From Oopsacas minuta (Eukaryota > Porifera > Hexactinellida > Lyssacinosida > Leucopsacidae), in assembly GCA_024704765.1 (NCBI GenBank), contig JAKMXF010000022.1, positions 310,001 to 374,000 of the forward strand: a stretch of 64,000 nucleotides of DNA, written 5' to 3'. Position 1 is the first letter of the stretch. Every line of letters begins with the position of its first letter. Positions 1-12,594 of this stretch are shown piece after piece. The notes below the pieces were generated by a model. That model ran no database searches and was not told the DNA's origin. It worked only from the letters and a program-made list of their open reading frames with translations. A program made the translations under genes and the position numbers.

Positions 1-2279
1 TATAACACGCTACAAATTCATGAAAATGTAATGTTGTCACGAATGTTTTATGAACAAAATTATATGACCAAAAACAGTTTAAATTTGAAATCACTTCAAG
101 TTACGTACCGATCCGGGACTTAATGTGCCGGACCTGTAGCGATCACATAGACTGCGGAGCTATCGGACTTAATAATTAGGTACTAAGTCCTCTAACAGTA
201 GTGTTTCAGCTGTAAAAAGTTTTGGGACAGCAAGGTTAGGACAAGAAAAGTGTAGCCTAGAAATACTTGGATGAACTTATACAGGTAATATGTTATTATA
301 TATCTTTTGTCAGCGATATTAATTCTATTATTCTGGGTCTTGATTACCATTACAACAGTGAATTTAGGATTGCCTTTCTTCTTTGTTCCTCCTCTTCTTA
401 TTATGAGTGTTCAATTAGTTGAATTGTTTCTCATTAATACCAATTTTCATAAGCCAATACATTCTTTACTCTCTAGTTAGAATTACCCCCCCTAGCAGTT
501 GTACCCCCTCCCCCAATCTGACGCTCCTTACCCCTAAATACCTCTACAAAATTATTGTTTACTATTGTGTCATTATTATGTTATCATTCATCCTACGAAT
601 TTTCCTAAAACAATTATGAATTCTAGTATTTTTCCTACCCACAAGGATTCATTCAGTACAATTGTTCAACATTTCTTTGAATTAGTAATTTGAAACGTTG
701 TTTTTAGTTTTTACCCCTAAGAGTTATCTCATACCATCAGTATCTTATATCAGAATTGTTTGGAAAGTAATATCTATTGTGAGATTGTTTGTTTGATTTG
801 CTTAAATCAAGTTCACATATCTGCCCTTTGGTACACGCCTGGCAACATAGGTATTCTTACGTTTGGTAAACATCACACAATACCACATTGTTACCCTTAT
901 AGTCCATTGAAGACATACTTCGTGGTTTGTGTACAATTCCGGCAATGAACTCTCGATAGAATATCACATTACTCATCGACTTATTTGGAGTTGTTTATAG
1001 TTGACACATCAACATTTACCCCGGTTCAAATTCACTACATTTATCTATTAGAACCAATGTAGATGACATACTCATAGGCATTGAACTACTCAGCTCAATC
1101 ATGTTAATGTGCTTAGCATATATTATGTAATTTTAATAGAAATTAGCCTTTGAAGGTAGTAGATAGCGAATAATTTTACTTTTTCTAATTCGCTAATGGA
1201 ATTACATTTAACGGTTTATAGTTATAATCTACTCTGAAATACGAGGTTGTTATTAGAAGTTACGTCTTATTGAGGTTAGTTAGGTCAACTCATGAGGACT
1301 CTGCCAATATTGGAAGGAGGGGCTACATATTTTCGCTATAGACTCCACGCCTTCACAATCTCTAAAATAATATCTATTCTGTAATTCATAATTTTATCTA
1401 AAATTCTATAATGCATGGGATAGACAAGTATATTGTTACATACAATACTCATTAGAATAGTGTTAATCTGTTATACCATGGGGACGAGCAGCCTTTGTTT
1501 TCAGAATCAATCTTGAATTCCCTCCAGTTAATACACTAATTATTTCATTGATCAGTGTTAAATGGAAAATAACAAATCTCTGTAATTTTATTCACGTCAA
1601 TACAATTTGGCTATCTCTACGATTGAAGATTCAAATTTGTTATCGATAGATTATTTCTTTTATTAATCAAATTTAATCTAAAATGTATCCAAATTCCTTC
1701 CTAAAATGACGAATTGTTAATGACTCTAACATATTCAATTTACGGAATAGATACATTAACCTTTCATTTTGATAAAATTTGTTATTTAATGTGATAATAT
1801 CAACACCTTGTTATGCTATATGTACCAGTACTAACTTTTGAAAATATTTAATATAAGAGACAGCAGTTAGCTATATTCTTATAATCTTTGAGGTCAGTTT
1901 TAAGTGGGACAAACAATTTTAGTGCCTATCCTAATGTTGATCTAATCAATACATAAACAGAATTACTAGTATGAGTATATGTAGCAGTTATTGAGTGAGC
2001 TATGTACAGTGTAGCATGTAGACGTAAATGTTTAACAAAATCAATTATTAGTGAATTTGTTGAAATTGAAACTCCTGTCAATTGGTATAGTAGAAGTATT
2101 AAGTAGATGCTCGCAATAAATTTCTAAAAATACGTTACATCAGTCGCGTTATAGATAATCTACTTCGTGATTCATTTAACTTCTCTTAGCACTATAATAG
2201 AGAAGATTTCTATAAATACGCTTAGAAGAGTCTAGAAATAATAAAAGATTTATACACTACTAAATAGAAATATACTATA
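1..2279. other. AT-rich region without recognisable gene
   Basis: No coding region or RNA gene can be supported. Two short open frames near 419-619 and 760-948 have low-complexity, hydrophobic composition, no recognised motif and no splice context. A slightly GC-richer patch lies at about 100-175. It may be distal intergenic sequence or 5' regulatory DNA of the bZIP gene. Confidence 0.5.
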
Positions 2280-2897
2280 ATGTGTGCTTATTATATAAAA
2301 CGTGAGGGCAATATGATTGATAGTTCATCACTCCAAATAACTCCTCCCAATTATTGTCCTTCAAACTTCCATGACCAACTACCTCAGTTAACCCCTTCCC
2401 CTAGCCCTCCTCCTTCAGTGTTGATATCACCTCAACCTATTCGTACTCGCCCCAATCAGTTATATCTCAAATCATTCGGTATTGCTGCTACCAGACGTGA
2501 AGCAGATACCGTGTACCTTTTGAAAAAGTGTCAAGAATCAGAATTAATCTTGAAACAAAATTGGAGAGTACTCCTCCCTAAATGCAACTTCTTAAAAATT
2601 GTTGATAAAAACAAAGTTGCATATGATATTTCTGGCAAAGAATTAAATAGAATTTTCTCAACCGGCTTCTTCACTGATTACGAAATGAAATTTATCAAAA
2701 AGATGCGCTATCAAGGCCGGAACAATATGGCTGCAAAATTGATGCGTGAGAAGTACAAGTCTCGTGATAGACAAGTTGAATTATCCATGGAAATGCTGCG
2801 AAGAGAAAAACTCAGGTTGAAAAATGAGAAAGAACAACTGATTAGAGAAATAGAGCAATACAAGAAGTTCTTTGATGATTCACAGAATCAAAACTAA
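2280..2897 (+). CDS. Divergent CNC-type bZIP transcription factor
   Basis: Single-exon frame of 205 aa, a probable nuclear DNA-binding factor of the CNC (NFE2/NRF/BACH) class of basic-leucine zippers. Residues about 1-60 are Pro/Ser-rich. About 115-140 resemble the CNC homology segment before the basic region, and 141-163 form the basic region, where GRNNMAAKLMREK aligns with the family pattern GKNKVAAQNCRKR. The invariant Asn and Arg are kept, but the usual Cys is Met and the second basic cluster is weakened to EKYK. Residues about 164-197 form a charged zipper with spaced Leu/Ile/Met. There is no long N-terminal activation region or Neh2-like degron, so it is much shorter than NRF proteins. 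A second Met at codon 12 (2313) could be the true start. Family assignment rests on the basic region; small Maf is the alternative. Confidence 0.7.
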   Translation: MCAYYIKREGNMIDSSSLQITPPNYCPSNFHDQLPQLTPSPSPPPSVLISPQPIRTRPNQLYLKSFGIAATRREADTVYLLKKCQESELILKQNWRVLLPKCNFLKIVDKNKVAYDISGKELNRIFSTGFFTDYEMKFIKKMRYQGRNNMAAKLMREKYKSRDRQVELSMEMLRREKLRLKNEKEQLIREIEQYKKFFDDSQNQN

Positions 2898-5052
2898 TCT
2901 TAATGTGAAGGAAACGACTTTTGTTGTCAATTTTTTACTATTAATAATATTTATTTTAAATCAAAGTTAATATATTAAATATTGTGTTTTAATTTATCAT
3001 TTCAATAATTTTTTGCTTGTTTGTATAATTCAGTCCTTCGAATGAATGAAATATGAAAGTACAATCTTTTACAAACTTCAAATAAGTTATAACTTTTCCG
3101 TAAATACAACAAATTCTATTGATAATAAATAATATCGCTGTTTTTCTGCGATAAAACACAAACTTATCAAATGATATAAAATGTGCATATTTAGCAGCAT
3201 CAGCATTTTCATCTTATCAGCTCGTGTTTCTTCTAGAATAATATAGCTCTCCGCATTATTTCATAATGTTGCATAGTGTGGTTCTTCATAAACTGTGTTT
3301 TAGATCTGACAAAATCACTAATCTGGCATGACCGATGATATTCAAAACGGTCAGGAATGGCAGAATCAGTCATAAAGTGGCCAGACCCAAAAGTCACACT
3401 AGCTTGACCAATCTGTCCTTGTTAATCATAAAGAAACAATCCAATTACGTAGATAGATATACTATAATTTCTAAATAGATACTCCATCCATATTATATTG
3501 TTTGATTTGGCCCTTCTTATACTATCATGCTCCTTGTGTTCTTCTTTTTGAAATACGCTTATAGGATCAGATATACCTATCTACTATTTTGATGCATTTA
3601 TTGCTCGATATGTTCACTTTGATGCTTGTAGACTCCATTTGATTTAATGTTACTGTAGTTTTCTCATATATTTATTCATGGAATATGTGATTATATATTA
3701 ATTCTGCTTAAAGACAGTTGAAGTTTTAGGATGAATGATCTCATGAAATATTAGCTTTACGAGTTCAGACATTATAGAGGATTAGTTTCAATGCAATGTC
3801 ATGGTGAAATATCCTGGCTTGCTATTTCCAATAACTCAATTACTTACTATTCAGTTGACAAATGATTCGCACAGTTCCTTACTCTGATATTCTAATCAGT
3901 CATAGAGAAGGGATGTGAAATCATTTGGTTCTTATACTTATCGATTTTGTCTCAAAGTTTACTGTATTCCTTCTGGCAATAATCTAACCAATAATTACTC
4001 TACTTACTAAGATTATTGTATTATCGGCTATCAGTAAATATATGTATTATTCATAATTACGTATCAAATTCGCTTTCTGTATTCCAAGAAACTTGTTCAA
4101 TTCATTCCCCTAGATTTGATCTATGGCTAGATATGTACACTTGCCTGTGAATATCCTTGCTCTGAGTATTATTAATTGCTCTCTTACATTTAATTCTCAT
4201 TTCTAATTCATATTACATATTTAATTATCGCTTAATGTATTTTAACCTCTTAAGAGTTGTTGAAAATCCCATCTAATAATTATAAAATTAGCAAGAGCGT
4301 TTCTTAGTCAACTTTTGGCATTATCATGGGCTCAAGAAATGGCATTTGTTTCACAATCTTACAACTATGAATCGCTTATTTCCTCCCATTACTTCATGTA
4401 ACCGTATGTACATATCTAATTTCATAGTAAGGCTCTTTGAGAATGTTGAGACTGACTTTTTACTGGAGGATTGCGTATGTTATGAAATACTGCAATTTTG
4501 TCTTTATTGTGGAATTACTAACGTAGAAGTTATCTTGATCAATAAATGAAACGTTCTAAGCGAAATTTAGAGTATGTCTCCATTAAAAACTAGTAATAGT
4601 CTCTGAATGTGGGCCTTGTTATTATGATCGCAATAATTATTAAAATAGTGTTAATATTCGCAATAATTGACTAAATGAACTGTCGTATTGGATAATATAT
4701 TTGCGTCAATTTCTTCGCTAATCTACTAAAATCTATTAAGTTTTTCCTTCTCTTCTACAGTCTTTCATTCGAGTACTTTGTAATTTTCTGACAAATTAAT
4801 ATTTCGCTTTCTTTTAATTCCTTACTTTGTTTACCAATCAATAATCTGAGAGATCGCGAAATCTGATACAACAACTTTTCAAACGTTCTCTACATTTCAG
4901 AATGTGTCATTGCTCTTAGTAAATATTTTACAAATTACTTGCATGTAACCAGAAATTATTCTAATTATATTATTTTAACGAAGCGAGCATATTGTTAATT
5001 TTACCAAATTTGGATACTTTTATATATGATTATATATCAATTTATCATATAG
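2898..5052. other. Intergenic / 5' region of ATP6AP1
   Basis: No supported exon was found. The first exon or exons of ATP6AP1 (signal peptide and start of the luminal domain) should lie here, but none could be recognised. A short frame at 4346-4549 has no family resemblance. Confidence 0.4.
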
Positions 5053-8000
5053 ATCATTTCATGATTCTCTGAAGTATGCTGATGAACGTATTTCTTCTCT
5101 TCCTAAGATCGCTGAAGTAAATGCTCTTGATTATATATCAATTTTATTGGGAGATAACCATCCTCCAAAGGTATGATATTATAGCTAATAATGCCCATTC
5201 TTACACTTTAGGATTACATTTAGAACTCCTAAAGTTGGGTACCCGGAAGCATTTGCTAGACTCTGTGCCCCACTTTGGGAAATACTTCATTCTGATGTTC
5301 GAATTTTACGACTTTTTTCTTCATTTTAGTATGAACTGTCCTCATATATATATATATATATGTAATATTATTGTATTGTCTCTTTCTGGGATTGTCTACA
5401 TTAATTTCCCCACTTATGACAAATGATGCACTTGGGAGGTTTAATTGGCTGTAGTTTTCCAAATAGGCCCCTCATCTATTCATTTTGGGAAACACCCCAA
5501 CCTTTACACGTTCCAGCGTATGTCACCCCCTTTGTGGATTATATTTGAAATTTTGCATACAACTTCATTAAATTACCTGTGGTGCTCACTGAATTCCGCT
5601 TCTGAAAAGTACACCGCGTTGGTAGGTTCGAATTTGCTTACTTTATTTTCCAGGAATGTATCATTACAATGAATTAATCCAAAGATTTCTTTTAACTGAC
5701 AAATGCTTTTTACCAATGACGGTATGAATATTGTTACTTAAGATTATATGTTATCATAATTTATTTAGTAAACTATGTAATACGTAGTTATTTGAGAGCA
5801 TTATTATTTTGTATCTCTAATCAGTTACAATCTCGCTACGTAAGAGAAGCAATTCCCGTATCAAGTAGCACTAGTAACTCCAACAATACAATTCAATTTA
5901 TTGTTCAACTAAATGAAAGTGTAATGCTCTTTTGGGCTCAGAACATCTCTGTGGTGATGAACAGCACAGACAAGGGTAACAACAATACATTTCAGTTATT
6001 CCCTAACAATACTGAATTTTCAAGTGGTGCTAGTTCTGACAACCATACTGAAAGGTATTTGTATATCGATTAATACTTTCTACCAATCTTGTATGACAAT
6101 TGCTTTCTAGGATTTGTTAAAAGTATATTTCTTTTATGCTGCCCTTATCCTGTCCATGTGTTACAAAATCAAATTATGATACACCACAGCTATGATTTTC
6201 CCTAAATTCTTTCAAAACTAATCCTCTTCTCCATAACATGACTTATTCAGATTATTAATTAGTTCTATTTGTTTAGAAATCAATTTCCTCTAACAATTAG
6301 GACGAATGAGCTAAGATACAGAGCATGTGGTCTTTAAAATGCCTTATTTTTTGAACTTACAAATTACTGATAATCTTATGTGAACTATTTAGTGGCAATT
6401 GGAATTGATATTATCGTATCGATAAACCATTGCGAACACATTAAAATCTTTGGAAGAAGCCCAACATTTCGCTGCCGTATATATTTTTAACAAAATATAC
6501 TATTTATATTCATGCACTGTACTTACATCTCTCACACAACTTTTCATGAATTTACATGACTGATACTTACTTATGTATTTAGCACTTCTTTTTATGGTTC
6601 TACTTTATGCTTTCTATTTTTATTAATAATTATCTAATCCTTGAACATAAACCGATATGACCTCTATCTCATTAAACCGAGCAGATTACCTCAAACTAAT
6701 TACTTAACGTAATTCGATCGGTATTTTCTCTCACAAGTATTTTATTTCCATAAACTCAATATTATACTTATTCAATATGTTTCATTTCTAGTTTACTTGA
6801 AATCTGTGACTAGTCAGTGAAAGTTTTTGTCATACTTGTGCTATTATTTGAGGATAGGAGCTAAAAATTTAGATGGAGAGAAAAGCTAGAAACCTTTGCT
6901 AAAACATTCAAACTTCTTTTTGAAACTTCAACATACTACACATGTCTATACAATTATTCAATGAATATTGTTTCTTCAATTTACCTTATGAATCGTTGCC
7001 GTAAAATACAATAAAATCTGAGGCTAGGGCCGCACGAGGGCGCGACATAGATGCGGCAAAGAAGCGGAACAGGTGCGGTATCGTCGCGCATCATATTACA
7101 TTACTATGTATGTAAACCTTTGTTGGGAACAAACTATTTTTGGAGCTGCAGTGCCCCATATGTCACACCTTGACTACGTCTATGGCGGTGACTAACATTA
7201 ATGCAGAATAGTCAAGTGTTGAATACATCACTTCATCTTCCTGTTGCAATGCCTCTATCCGGAGAAAATATTTTAAATAGTGAAAAAATTATATATCTCT
7301 CCTCGCTCAGTAATTTTAGTTACGTATAGAATACTTGAGGGGGATTATAGAGCTAAACCCCACCCCAACTATCTCTCTGATTCTTGAATGTTTATCATAT
7401 TCTATGTATTCCGATAAATAGGTCTGTAATTTGGATTCGTTTATTATTTGTACTAAATATTTATCGTTCGTATTCATGTCTTATACCATCTCGATTAATA
7501 TTTATCCTTCACAAGTCTAATAATTTATTATGCTATTGAGTAATGTTTACGAAAAATCATTGTACTTTGTAGTATATCAATCCAGTCCCGAATGTGTTTC
7601 CTCGATGTTGTTTGATCATTTCACCTAGTCCTCTAACAATTATTCAAGTTTTACACTTACGTATTTTTACGTACTCAAAAATTTGGTGATACTATATTGT
7701 ATCTATTGAATTATTACCTAATTTTTGCTGAAATAATAATCCGCATTAAATAATTACGCGTAATAATCACGTAATTATTTAATGTGCTCCAATCTACAAT
7801 TAGTTTAATTTATCTACAATTTTGAAAATCAAATTTTACCAACTCTTTCATATTGTATACGCAATCTCATTACTTGTGCAGTTTGCCTCTGATGAACTAA
7901 CTGATTTATACATTTGTTGTACACTAGAGCTTAATTCGAAAATCATAAATTTATTCCCACAATTAAATAATTAAAATCAAACCCAAATTTAATTCTCTTA

Positions 8001-11000
8001 AAAGTGTAATGAATATATGTACAGTTCTTTACAGTTCATTTGTATTATAGACCGATTTAATTTTTCTAACCCAAATTCATCTTATATTCAAAAAATAAAA
8101 GATCTTCAATTCAAGAAGTGTTACCATTATTGCTGAATAATCGTGATGCCATTCCTGGAATATAGTTACATAATAATTGATCTACTATTCAGCTCTATTT
8201 TTGGAGTATGAAGAAATAATCAAATTATCAATGACCTACATATTACATAATCTGGCCTTACACTAAGATACCAGTTTAACAGCTTTACCCATCAACTCGA
8301 TCGGAGATACGCTCGATCTTTTACACGATATAATTTACAAATAAGTTCAGGGTACTTAGCTTAGAGTAAGCAAAATTGATACCTACCCATATATCACACA
8401 AGGATATTGATTCATACTATCATTACTCCAACAAACACTATTATTGAGTTATACTGGGTTATTGATATCTAGAGAGTGCATTCAGGTGCGTGGCTGCGTC
8501 AGAAAGTCCACTCTAGTCACTCGATGGGTCATTCACACCCGTGTTTTTCCTAGGAGCTTTATTCAATCTTTTTTTAGTTATTTTGAAATTTCAACTACTG
8601 CTCTACAAGGCGATACAATGTGGCTGAAGTAAGTTATTTGGATGTATTTTTTGAATTTTAGCTGATCTTTATATCCTGAATTTATAATTGTTCTCAGGTT
8701 TGTCTTCATTAATGGAACTTCGAAATCTAACTTAACTGCTAATTCGTCGGTTATCCCTGATTACTGGTCAATGATGATCGTGCTCTCACTCGGTACAAAT
8801 AAAACCACATGTAAGTTGAAACAGGGGAAATGGTACAATATTCCTAGCTTGTATATCCAAAATTTACTTTGACTAAAACGCACATTAATATTGTCATTAT
8901 TTCACCATGTACCCAATGTAAATCAGGTATACGACAATAGAGATGATTTGAGATAAGAACATGCTCGAACTCTAGCATGTTCTTATCTCAAATTTTATGA
9001 ATCGACCAATTTTGCCTCTGATACTTCACAAAATAATGAAATATCGCCCGCCCGCATGCTCATATGGATATCATGTGGTGCTGAAACAAGTTTCTAATTA
9101 AGAGTGGCCTTAGAAATATTCATTAATCTCTAACAAATACTTTTCATCATCTCTACGCTGATGCTATGCTATTCGGAAAGTATGACTCCCCTCTGAGGAA
9201 TTTAATTTACAAGTGTTGCGACAAATTGGTAATCAATTGATTATGGAGCCATTCCAGTGAATATATTCATAAATAATTCCTGAACTCTTTGATATAACCG
9301 ACATTAGATTATGTATTATGACGCCACATGAGTTGATTGATTAGTCTACTAATTCCGCAGCTGCATTCTAACCTTTATCTGTAAAATTTTGATGTTTGCT
9401 TGTTATATATGTTGGAAAAATCAATTGGGGTTTTTCTACTGTATTATTTAGTATATCATGAACCTTAATTTCCTGGTGAATTGTACAATCTTTTGCGAAA
9501 TATTTGTTGTTAATACATTTTCGCAACTGTTCAAAGTTTCGATAGATATTTCGCGAATTTGCTTGCAACTTCGTACTTTTGCATAGGAGCTAAAATATCG
9601 TCAAAATTAATTACATTCTTATTCCTTAGCTATTCCGTTTTATCCGAATAAGGCTCTGACTGTTCCTTATGGATTTTCTTACCACTGCACTCCCACTCGG
9701 ATATTCAGCCCCCCCTCAAATTCTAGCTACATGGGAATGATAGTCATTAGTGGATTACAGGTATGTTTATTTTATGATTTATGGTAGAATCTGCTAAACT
9801 GATACCTAAATAAAGTCCTGTCCGACTATTTTCATTAGCAATCGACCCCTGTACACAGTCCCATCGGTGATCGTTATAGACAAGCATGACTGTAGACTAG
9901 AAATCGTATTTTTTCGTCCATTTCTTTCCACGAGGAATGAAGACAAAATATTCCCGATTGACAAATAATCCGAATACTATATCTATAGCTAAAAGCCTAT
10001 TTCTTTACAATTTATTTGTTTTTTTCTTCAAACAAATTATTCGTTATTAAAATAATAATCTTATTTCAACTCTATTTTAATCGATACCTTTAATTCTGAT
10101 AAAGTATTTATGTTGCCAGATTTCTTAGATTTACATTTGCCCATCTTTAAGTAGATCAAAGATCCTAAAACCTCTCTATTACTTACCTTACGGAACTACT
10201 CTAACATGACTTTGTCAAAGTCTATATATGTCCCATTGACTTAAAATTATCGATTTGGCTGTAGCACAGTTTTGTAAAATTGTAACTAGCATAAAAGAAA
10301 TATACTAACGATAAATTCGCCTTGAGCATTGCCTAATTACATACATTTAACTTACAATTACGTATATTAGGCTATTTGTTAAAATATGTGTTTAATGTAA
10401 ATCCCTTGAATGACTAGGCTTAGACATGTCGTATTATATTGCCCTTCAATTATTTATCTTGGCTTGTTACATAATTACAGTTCTTTTTGTTATACACGCC
10501 ATATTTTGTTATCTAATCAATACTACTTGCCTGTGTTGTGTGATGTAGAGTTAATATTAATGATTATAGTAACATGAGTCAACATTTTAATTAAAATCAT
10601 ATCTTACATACTTATTTCTTTGATAGTCACACACAAAATGTGTAGACATAATCATCATGAATGATTAATTTGTAAAATTTTACTAGGCAATTCCACTACC
10701 ATTTCGGGCTATTTGTTTGACCTTACATGTCATTTTCGAATTTGTCGGAATACTTATATTTTTCAGGTGAATAATAGATCTTATAATTAAACCCGAGATA
10801 TGCGTGTGTGGAATTATTGCTCTAATAATTAATTTAATACTTTTGCTTATGACATTAAGTTTATAGAAGGCCTCGCGAATTGTGTTTCAGATTTAGTAAT
10901 AACGAGCTTTCGGCTCGTCGCTTCGCGATGAACTCGGCGCATTCCGCCTCGAGGTATCCATTATTCTCCAGTATTATAATATAGATATATTTAGAACAAT

Positions 11001-12594
11001 GGAATTCACAAATATACGTATATGGCATATATACTATTGAATTATTTGGTAAGATCATCCCCTTTGTAGCCGTTGAGAGCAAGCTTGTACGTGGATTTTG
11101 AGATTTGGATGATTTGTTTACTTTATATTCATAAAACAACAATAAATTTACATATGATTAATCCAAAAGTGTGAAAATCGGATTCAGCATGTTCGATGTA
11201 TTTAGTGAAGTTTTATTGAATTCTATTTACTTCCTTGATAAACACAATAAATACATAGTCTCGCAACAATTTCAAAATTGCATACCGTAAATCCTTTCCT
11301 TGACAACAGATAGACAAACAACAATTGAGATTTAATAATATAGATTATTACAATTTTGACTAGATAATCGTTCAAAGTTGACAGTACTGTACAATTACAG
11401 CTGTTTGAAGTGATTCCATTTGCAATTTATGAGTTTACCAAACCATCTATAGTTATATATTCGATTAATAAAAATTAAAAATATCTGTTCAGCCGCTTTA
11501 TGCTAAATACACTCCAACCTTGATTATCCTATCTTGTTGGGACATGTCAAAGGCGTTCGGATAACCAACTATCAGATAATAGAGGTCGTTCATACATAAT
11601 GGAATAGGAACTAGGACCAGGGGGCAAGTTCGGATAATCGAAGTTGCACTGTATTACGTCTAATTTTGCATATGGATCTATTTGTATTTATCGACTGAGT
11701 AGGAAAGCACGTATAGACTGGAAATTGTGTAACTTGTTTGACACGATCAGAGTAAGTAGTTCTTTGATGTTTATATTAACTCAGTATAATAATTGAATTA
11801 ATTGGTTGCCTAATAAATTCCTTCCTTTATATACAATTTTGATTCATTTCAAAAATCTGCACAAATATTGCATTTTTTTGTTCGTATTTAAGAATTTGCT
11901 TCTCAATGAGGTTGTGTGGAGATAATTATAGTTTTCGTTTTATGCTTATTATCTTCTCTAGTTAATAAACGCTAAATTATTTTAGAGTAGTTTTCTATGT
12001 TCACAATTACTCTTTATGAGTTGCTGAGGTGTATCTTACGTTCTAGCACTGAGTATTTTTTTATGTGCGTAAACCCATTGTACTAATTCATGACTCTTAA
12101 TTTAATAATATTTAGTGATTATATTATTTATCTTTAATTTTCTTGATTCATGTGTATGAAATGATTTATTTTGTGGATCTGTTGACGCATAATAATAATT
12201 AATTGTCTAATTATTCCCATCATGCACATTTTAATAACTCAATGCTCCAACGTAACAATGCTATGTATTTTGACTAACTGATAGTGTATTTTACAGGTCA
12301 ATAAACTGAAATTTCTTCAATAATATTGCCACAGTAATTGTGAACGTTTGTATTTTTGTTTAGGTACAACCCTTTGAGGTCGCAAATGCAACTACCGAAG
12401 GAGTCTATTCATTCAGCACCTCAGATGATTGTGTTGGGTATTACACCTATGACATTTGGATGGGGATATTAACCTCCCTTATAATATTATGCATGCTTTA
12501 TTGTGCTGTTATGGGTCTCATGTCAATCTCAACCAGTGACAGGTTTGATGACCCTCAAGGCAAGCCTCTTATGGTTGAAGGTACTTCCCATTAG
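5053..12594 (+). CDS. ATP6AP1: V-ATPase accessory subunit Ac45 (multi-exon, 5' end unresolved)
   Basis: Type I membrane accessory subunit of the vacuolar proton pump. Well-supported exons, joined in phase: 5654-5721, 5825-6054, 8554-8628, 8698-8810, 9630-9760 and 12364-12594. Key segments: LFWAQNISVV (family L(F/L)WAQN(F/I)SV), several N-glycosylation sequons in 5825-6054, a stretch around QGDTMWLKFVF, and the C-terminal block SDDCVGYYTYDIWMGILTSL, a transmembrane helix, then DRFDDPQGKP, matching Ac45's IWMGLLTSL...DRFDDHKG end. Exon 5654-5721 (NELIQRFLLTDK) fits the family's NDEVIGQVLSTLK region. Exons 5053-5170 and 5467-5517 are tentative: the first resembles the family's FSNLENALDLAPSSL region, but phase between the two is not closed. 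Signal peptide not found. Introns of about 2.5-2.6 kb follow 6054 and 9760, unusually long for this window. Stop TAG at 12592. Confidence 0.85.
7021..7096. repeat. GC-rich patch with 11-bp GCG periodicity
   Basis: Within AT-rich intron sequence, GCG trinucleotides recur at 7042, 7053, 7064, 7075 and 7086, exactly 11 bp apart, four of the five units following the form GCG(G/A)..... The preceding bases (ggccgcacgagggcgcg) are also GC-rich. This might be a subterminal repeat array of a decayed DNA transposon or an array of protein-binding sites; no partner terminus was found nearby. Confidence 0.55.
7744..7784. repeat. 15-bp perfect inverted repeat (hairpin)
   Basis: CATTAAATAATTACG at 7744-7758 pairs perfectly with CGTAATTATTTAATG at 7770-7784, with an 11-nt loop. 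It lies in an ATP6AP1 intron. AT-rich arms make it a possible cruciform or short MITE remnant. Confidence 0.7.
8946..8993. repeat. 20-bp perfect inverted repeat with 8-nt loop
   Basis: The left arm (8946-8965, reading ATTTGAGATAAGAACATGCT) is the exact reverse complement of 8974-8993, leaving an 8-nt loop. It lies in the ATP6AP1 intron between the 8698-8810 and 9630-9760 exons. The stem is perfectly paired, unlike typical animal pre-miRNAs, which are longer and imperfect. A mobile-element remnant or cruciform is as likely. Confidence 0.8.
10873..10960. other. GC-rich patch inside AT-rich intron
   Basis: The stretch around cgagctttcggctcg (a short GC palindrome), followed by cgcttcgcgatgaactcggcgc and tccgcctcgagg, is far richer in G+C and CpG than surrounding DNA. 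Origin unknown; possibly a decayed mobile element fragment. Confidence 0.4.
11508..11653. mobile_element. MITE, pogo/mariner-like termini
   Basis: Begins TACACTCCAACCTTGATTATCC and ends GGATAATCGAAGTTGCACTGTA, an imperfect terminal inverted repeat of about 22 bp; internal gttcggataa motifs are also inverted. Length about 146 bp, with no coding capacity. The outer TA matches the TA target preference of Tc1/mariner/pogo elements. Located in an ATP6AP1 intron and related to the elements at 18411, 47925, 53323 and 61011. Confidence 0.7.

Larger units (their letters stand above)
6055..8553. other. Long ATP6AP1 intron
   Basis: About 2.5 kb between two phase-matched ATP6AP1 exons. It contains a GC-rich 11-bp periodic patch (7021-7096) and a 15-bp inverted repeat (7744-7784), listed separately. 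No other coding sequence seen. Confidence 0.6.
9761..12363. other. Long ATP6AP1 intron
   Basis: Phase-0 intron of about 2.6 kb before the terminal ATP6AP1 exon. It holds a GC-rich patch at 10873-10960 and a MITE at 11508-11653. A 93-codon antisense frame at 10861-11142 runs through the GC patch but shows no family signature. Confidence 0.6.

Noticed and set aside
419-948. Two small plus-strand open frames at the window start
   Set aside because: Low complexity and no homology, splice context or conserved pattern.
5171-5466. Exon reading ITFRTPKVGYPEAFARLCAP in the ATP6AP1 5' region
   Set aside because: Phase does not connect to the exons either side and no resemblance to Ac45 or another family could be seen.
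5620-5640. tRNA-like B-box word ggttcgaat
   Set aside because: No A-box, acceptor stem or anticodon arm can be built around it.
10861-11142. 93-codon minus-strand open frame
   Set aside because: Inside an ATP6AP1 intron, no motif; its open state partly reflects the GC-rich patch.
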